Shown here in pieces: positions 61,021-64,000 of a stretch of DNA of 64,000 nucleotides. Source of the stretch: Chitinophaga jiangningensis (GTDB taxonomy: Bacteria; Bacteroidota; Bacteroidia; Chitinophagales; Chitinophagaceae); contig NZ_FRBL01000007.1 of assembly GCF_900142605.1 (NCBI RefSeq), positions 496,001 through 560,000 on the forward strand, read 5' to 3'. The position numbers and the translations under genes are program-made. Position 1 is the first letter of the stretch; each line of letters begins with the position of its first letter. A model generated the notes under the pieces. It made no database searches, had not been told where the DNA came from, and was given only the letters and a program-made list of their open reading frames with translations.

Positions 61021-61251
61021 ATCATAAACTTACAAATTCTGGCGCACTAAAACCAGTGGCAATCAACTAATTATTAATATTAATTATATGACTTTGTCAG
61101 ATTAGAAGTTTATTACTAAATTAGATGTAATGCCATTGAAGATATTTTACTGATTCCACTAGATAATTGAATTGCATTTAGTATTTTTCAAAAAATTTTT
61201 AGATTTTTTAATCAATCGTATTTTTAATTACCAAAGCATTCAATTGTTTGT

Positions 61252-61259
61252 TATATTTG
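61252..61259 (+). promoter_or_regulatory. -7 box TATATTTG of adk
   Basis: Exact TAnnTTTG, leader about 35 nt. The rest of the AT-rich gap (61021-61251) contains an AT-palindrome (AATTATTAATATTAATTAT) but no gene. Confidence 0.55.
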
Positions 61260-61298
61260 CAACCTTGCGATTTTTAGTAAGTAAGATTTTTAATAAAC

Positions 61299-61892
61299 AT
61301 GGTCAATCTCATTTTATTTGGCCCTCCCGGCAGCGGCAAGGGTACACAAAGTGCTAAGATTATTGATAAATACGGATTGCTTCACCTGTCAACCGGTGAT
61401 TTGCTCCGCAGTGAAATAGGTAATAAAACTCCGCTGGGCCTGGAAGCTCAGAAATTCATGGACCAGGGTTTACTGGTACCAGACGAAGTAGTAATCGGTA
61501 TGATCAGTTCTAAACTGGATGCCAATCCGGAAGCACGTGGATTCATTTTTGATGGTTTCCCACGTACTACTGCACAGGCAGAGGCTTTGGATAAACTGCT
61601 CGCATTGAAAAAAACAGCTATTTCTGTAGTACTTTCTCTGGAAGTGCCGGAAGAAGAGCTGATCAAACGCTTGCTGAACAGAGGTTTAACCTCCGGCCGC
61701 AGCGATGATGCCAATGAAGAAGTGGTAAAAGCCCGTATCGTGGAATACCACAACAAAACTGCCCCTGTAGCTGACCACTACGCTAAATTTGGCAAGTTTA
61801 AAAAGATTAAAGGAGATGGTAGCGTAGAAGAAATCTTCGACCTGCTGTCAAAAGAAATAGACGAACTCCTGGGGGAGAAAGTTAGCTCGTAA
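61299..61892 (+). CDS. adk: Adenylate kinase
   Basis: 197 aa, the short form without the long zinc-type LID. P-loop GPPGSGKGTQ, HLSTGDLLR, GFIFDGFPRTTAQAE and RGLTSGRSDD are intact. It balances AMP, ADP and ATP. obgE starts 162 nt later, after a complex hairpin. Confidence 0.98.
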   Translation: MVNLILFGPPGSGKGTQSAKIIDKYGLLHLSTGDLLRSEIGNKTPLGLEAQKFMDQGLLVPDEVVIGMISSKLDANPEARGFIFDGFPRTTAQAEALDKLLALKKTAISVVLSLEVPEEELIKRLLNRGLTSGRSDDANEEVVKARIVEYHNKTAPVADHYAKFGKFKKIKGDGSVEEIFDLLSKEIDELLGEKVSS

Positions 61893-61927
61893 GCCCCTGC
61901 ACCAGGAGCTTTCGGGAACTGATATAC

Positions 61928-62010
61928 AACGCAAAGATTGTTGGTATGCGTGATTTAGCACATGATCCTGTGCTATTTACGTAAACTTCACGATCTTTGC
62001 GTTTTATTTT
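61928..62010 (+). terminator. Branched hairpin/terminator between adk and obgE
   Basis: Three nested stems: AACGCAAAGAT/ATCTTTGCGTT (61928-61938 / 61993-62003), CGTGA/TCACG (61949-61953 / 61988-61992) and TAGCACA/TGTGCTA (61956-61962 / 61969-61975), followed by TTATTTTG. It is larger than a normal terminator and may be a regulated leader for obgE. Confidence 0.65.
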
Positions 62011-62054
62011 GTGGTTGTATCAGGGGATACAGTCGTTTAAAATCAAGGTCAAAA

Positions 62055-63110
62055 GTGGAAAAAGCGAACTTCGTAGATTATATCCGTGTATTTTGTAAGT
62101 CTGGTAAAGGCGGTGCCGGCAGTATGCATTTCATGCGTACTAAATTCAATGCACAAGCCGGTCCTGACGGTGGCGACGGTGGCCGTGGAGGGCATATTAT
62201 CCTCCGTGGTAACTCTCAGCTCTGGACGTTGCTCCACCTCCGCTGGCATAAAATGCTGCTGGCAGAGAACGGGGAAAACGGCAGCGGCGATAACTGCACC
62301 GGACGTTTCGGTAAGGATATTATCATTGAGGTTCCTTTGGGCACCCAAACCCGCGATGAGGAAACCGGCGAAGTAGAAGCCGAAATCCTCCACGACGGCC
62401 AGGAAATCATCTGGATGCCTGGTGGCCAGGGTGGCCGCGGAAACGCCTACTTTAAGTCCGCTACCAACCAAACACCTGAATATGCCCAACCAGGTATGCC
62501 GGGCATGGAAGGCTGGAAAATCGTAGAACTCAAGGTGCTGGCCGATGTTGGGCTGGTAGGATTCCCGAACGCCGGAAAATCCACCCTCCTTTCTACTATT
62601 ACCGCCGCTAAACCTAAAGTGGCCGACTATGCCTTCACCACCCTCACGCCACAATTGGGCATGGTAGAATACCGCGATAACAGATCCTTCTGTATCGCCG
62701 ACCTGCCAGGGATCATCGAAGGTGCCCACGAAGGGAAAGGACTCGGACACCGGTTCCTGCGCCATATCGAAAGAAACTCCGTATTATTATTCCTCATTCC
62801 TGCCGATAGTGCCGACCACCGCAAAGAATTTGAGGTGCTCGTCAACGAACTGGAACAATATAATCCTGAATTGCTCGACAAACAGTTTCTGCTGGCCATC
62901 AGTAAAAGCGATATGCTGGATGATGAACTGAAAGCCGCTATATCTGCCGAGCTGCCTGAAGACGTACCGCATGTATTCATTTCATCAGTTACCAACCAGG
63001 GACTGACAGAACTGAAAGACATCCTCTGGAACGCTCTTTCCGCCGATGCCAACCGAATCCCTGATACCCGGGTGCAAGAGGAAGAAGAAGACGAGGCCGA
63101 TGCAGAGTAA
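62055..63110 (+). CDS. obgE: GTPase ObgE
   Basis: 351 aa from the GTG at 62055; the open frame from 61962 runs through the hairpin, and family proteins begin at this point (EKANFVDYIRVFCKSGKGGAGS). The Gly-rich Obg fold (residues 1-155) is followed by the GTPase domain: GFPNAGKSTLL, DLPGIIEGAHEGKGLGHRFL, SKSD and SSVTNQG. It binds the 50S subunit and links ribosome assembly to growth state. Confidence 0.97.
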   Translation: MEKANFVDYIRVFCKSGKGGAGSMHFMRTKFNAQAGPDGGDGGRGGHIILRGNSQLWTLLHLRWHKMLLAENGENGSGDNCTGRFGKDIIIEVPLGTQTRDEETGEVEAEILHDGQEIIWMPGGQGGRGNAYFKSATNQTPEYAQPGMPGMEGWKIVELKVLADVGLVGFPNAGKSTLLSTITAAKPKVADYAFTTLTPQLGMVEYRDNRSFCIADLPGIIEGAHEGKGLGHRFLRHIERNSVLLFLIPADSADHRKEFEVLVNELEQYNPELLDKQFLLAISKSDMLDDELKAAISAELPEDVPHVFISSVTNQGLTELKDILWNALSADANRIPDTRVQEEEEDEADAE

Positions 63111-63174
63111 AACTGTCGCAGTCAAACGAGGATATTAAAACTAAACATGTAATGGTTTAATATTCCCCCGTATC

Positions 63175-63891
63175 ATGAAAACTTACTACCTAATGGCAGC
63201 CCTATTGCCAGCATGCTGCGCCTGCCATTCATCCGCCCCTCCCAAACAGGAGAGAGCGGTGCAGATCGACACCATGGAACTGGTAGCTCCGCCAGCCAGC
63301 CAGGCTACCAGGGTCGCTTCAAATGAGGTATCGGTGGCCAACACCGACAGTACCACGTATATACGCTTTGGCAGCTCCTATCTGTCGCTCGACTGGCTCC
63401 AGCCCACGCCGGACCATAACGACTTTGAGCTCCACCCGGATACGATCTACCTCACCCTGAAGCATCCACATACCCTTGAAGGGCAGATGCTCACCTTTAC
63501 CTCCCCCGGTAATGCTAAAATCAGTGTATCCCAACGGTACGAAACCAGTGCCATCATTGATGGAAACCCGATCCATGTACTCAGGAACTGGCGACACTTT
63601 AAATCGGACTGGGAAACACTGATACCCGAGGCAGATAACTTCTTCATATGTAAAAAATATACGCACGAACAAAAAAGACAGTTCCCGGTCACCTCACCAC
63701 TGGAACTTCAGCAATACGTTTTTAAGCATCTTGGAAAGGATATCTACAGCAAAATTGCTGCTATCAGCAGCTTTCCACAGGCCCCCTGTAAAGTGGCCAT
63801 ATCCCGGTACTATCTTAAAATCTCCGGGATGCTGCAACATAGCTCGGAAAATATCAATAAACTGCTGATCATCGATGTGCCTTTTAAATAA
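63175..63891 (+). CDS. Hypothetical lipoprotein
   Basis: 238 aa. The signal peptide ends in a Cys-rich stretch (LLPACCAC), so lipidation is likely at one of these Cys. The rest has no motif I recognise; WLQPTPDHNDFELHPDTIYLTL and an aromatic middle suggest a beta-rich fold. It lies downstream of obgE by 64 nt and before another lipoprotein gene. Confidence 0.7.
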   Translation: MKTYYLMAALLPACCACHSSAPPKQERAVQIDTMELVAPPASQATRVASNEVSVANTDSTTYIRFGSSYLSLDWLQPTPDHNDFELHPDTIYLTLKHPHTLEGQMLTFTSPGNAKISVSQRYETSAIIDGNPIHVLRNWRHFKSDWETLIPEADNFFICKKYTHEQKRQFPVTSPLELQQYVFKHLGKDIYSKIAAISSFPQAPCKVAISRYYLKISGMLQHSSENINKLLIIDVPFK

Positions 63892-63928
63892 GGCGGACTT
63901 GTATATTTACTTAAATTGATTCTCCCCC

Positions 63929-64000
63929 ATGAAAATTTTTACACTCGCTTTTATAAGTGCCTTTCTGCTGCTACAGGCATGTAAATTTACCGGTGATAAA
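63929..64000 (+). CDS. Start of another lipoprotein gene (cut by window edge)
   Basis: 24 codons to the window edge: a signal peptide MKIFTLAFISAFLLLQAC with lipobox LQAC and the beginning of the mature part (KFTGDK). The gene is about 37 nt after the previous lipoprotein. Too short to say more. Confidence 0.7.
   Translation, partial: MKIFTLAFISAFLLLQACKFTGDK

Noticed and set aside
61962..62054. Longer N-terminus for obgE
   Set aside because: It would run through the branched hairpin and adds Cys-rich residues not seen in Obg; the GTG at 62055 matches the family start.
1..64000. CRISPR arrays, insertion sequences, prophage or attachment sites
   Set aside because: No regularly spaced repeats, transposase motifs, integrase or tRNA-flanked junctions seen.

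Overview
The window looks like chromosome from a Bacteroidota species close to Chitinophaga (Chitinophagaceae). The signs are an ECF sigma / FecR anti-sigma / SusC-SusD cassette, S46 dipeptidyl peptidase, a B-type succinate dehydrogenase, almost no Shine-Dalgarno signals, and at least a dozen exact TAnnTTTG (-7) promoter boxes. Nearly every signal peptidase I substrate begins its mature part with Gln. I see no tRNA or rRNA gene, CRISPR array, insertion sequence or prophage. Most genes are core housekeeping.

Layout, left to right. 1-8.5 kb: a truncated zinc metallopeptidase (minus), radA-comF, a Cys-type glutathione peroxidase, a lipoprotein, holB, a RicT/PSP1 protein with a long Gln/Pro tail, and a nucleoid-associated protein. 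8.6-19.4 kb: an SMP-30-like protein, then on the minus strand a small glycan-uptake locus (ECF sigma, FecR, SusC with STN domain, SusD, a large glycoside-hydrolase-like protein). 19.5-27.9 kb: lptB, a GH3-family adenylating enzyme and fabG (one operon), divergent metF, three related outer-membrane barrels and a TlpA-like thioredoxin protein. 27.9-36.2 kb (plus): rlmD, one intact and one catalytically dead rhomboid, two membrane-anchored EEP-domain proteins, a Cys-rich leader peptide, cysS and a glutaminyl-cyclase-like M28 lipoprotein. 36.2-45.2 kb: alkB with a SIR2-like protein, a DUF4377-META-META protein, a TIG lipoprotein, sdhCAB and a DPP7-type peptidase. 45.4-57.4 kb: a coiled-coil lipoprotein, rnhB, rpoN, a PAP2-like membrane protein, recA, typA, an alpha/beta hydrolase, a membrane patatin and ctaA. 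57.5-64 kb: a small secreted protein, a NagZ/beta-lactamase fusion, adk, obgE and two lipoproteins, the last cut by the window edge.

The most interesting signal is upstream of cysS. A 24-codon open frame with four consecutive Cys codons (33499-33573) lies 86 nt before the cysteinyl-tRNA synthetase gene, followed by alternative RNA pairings that reach the cysS start. This is the layout of a cysteine-sensing attenuator leader, and no standard gene call would contain it. Other candidates: a possible antisense RNA opposite the susC leader, an orphan small RNA with promoter and terminator before recA, a structured region after recA whose small ORF contains an intrinsic terminator, and an alkB-SIR2 pair.

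Limits: family assignments come from motifs read by eye; no database or folding program was run.
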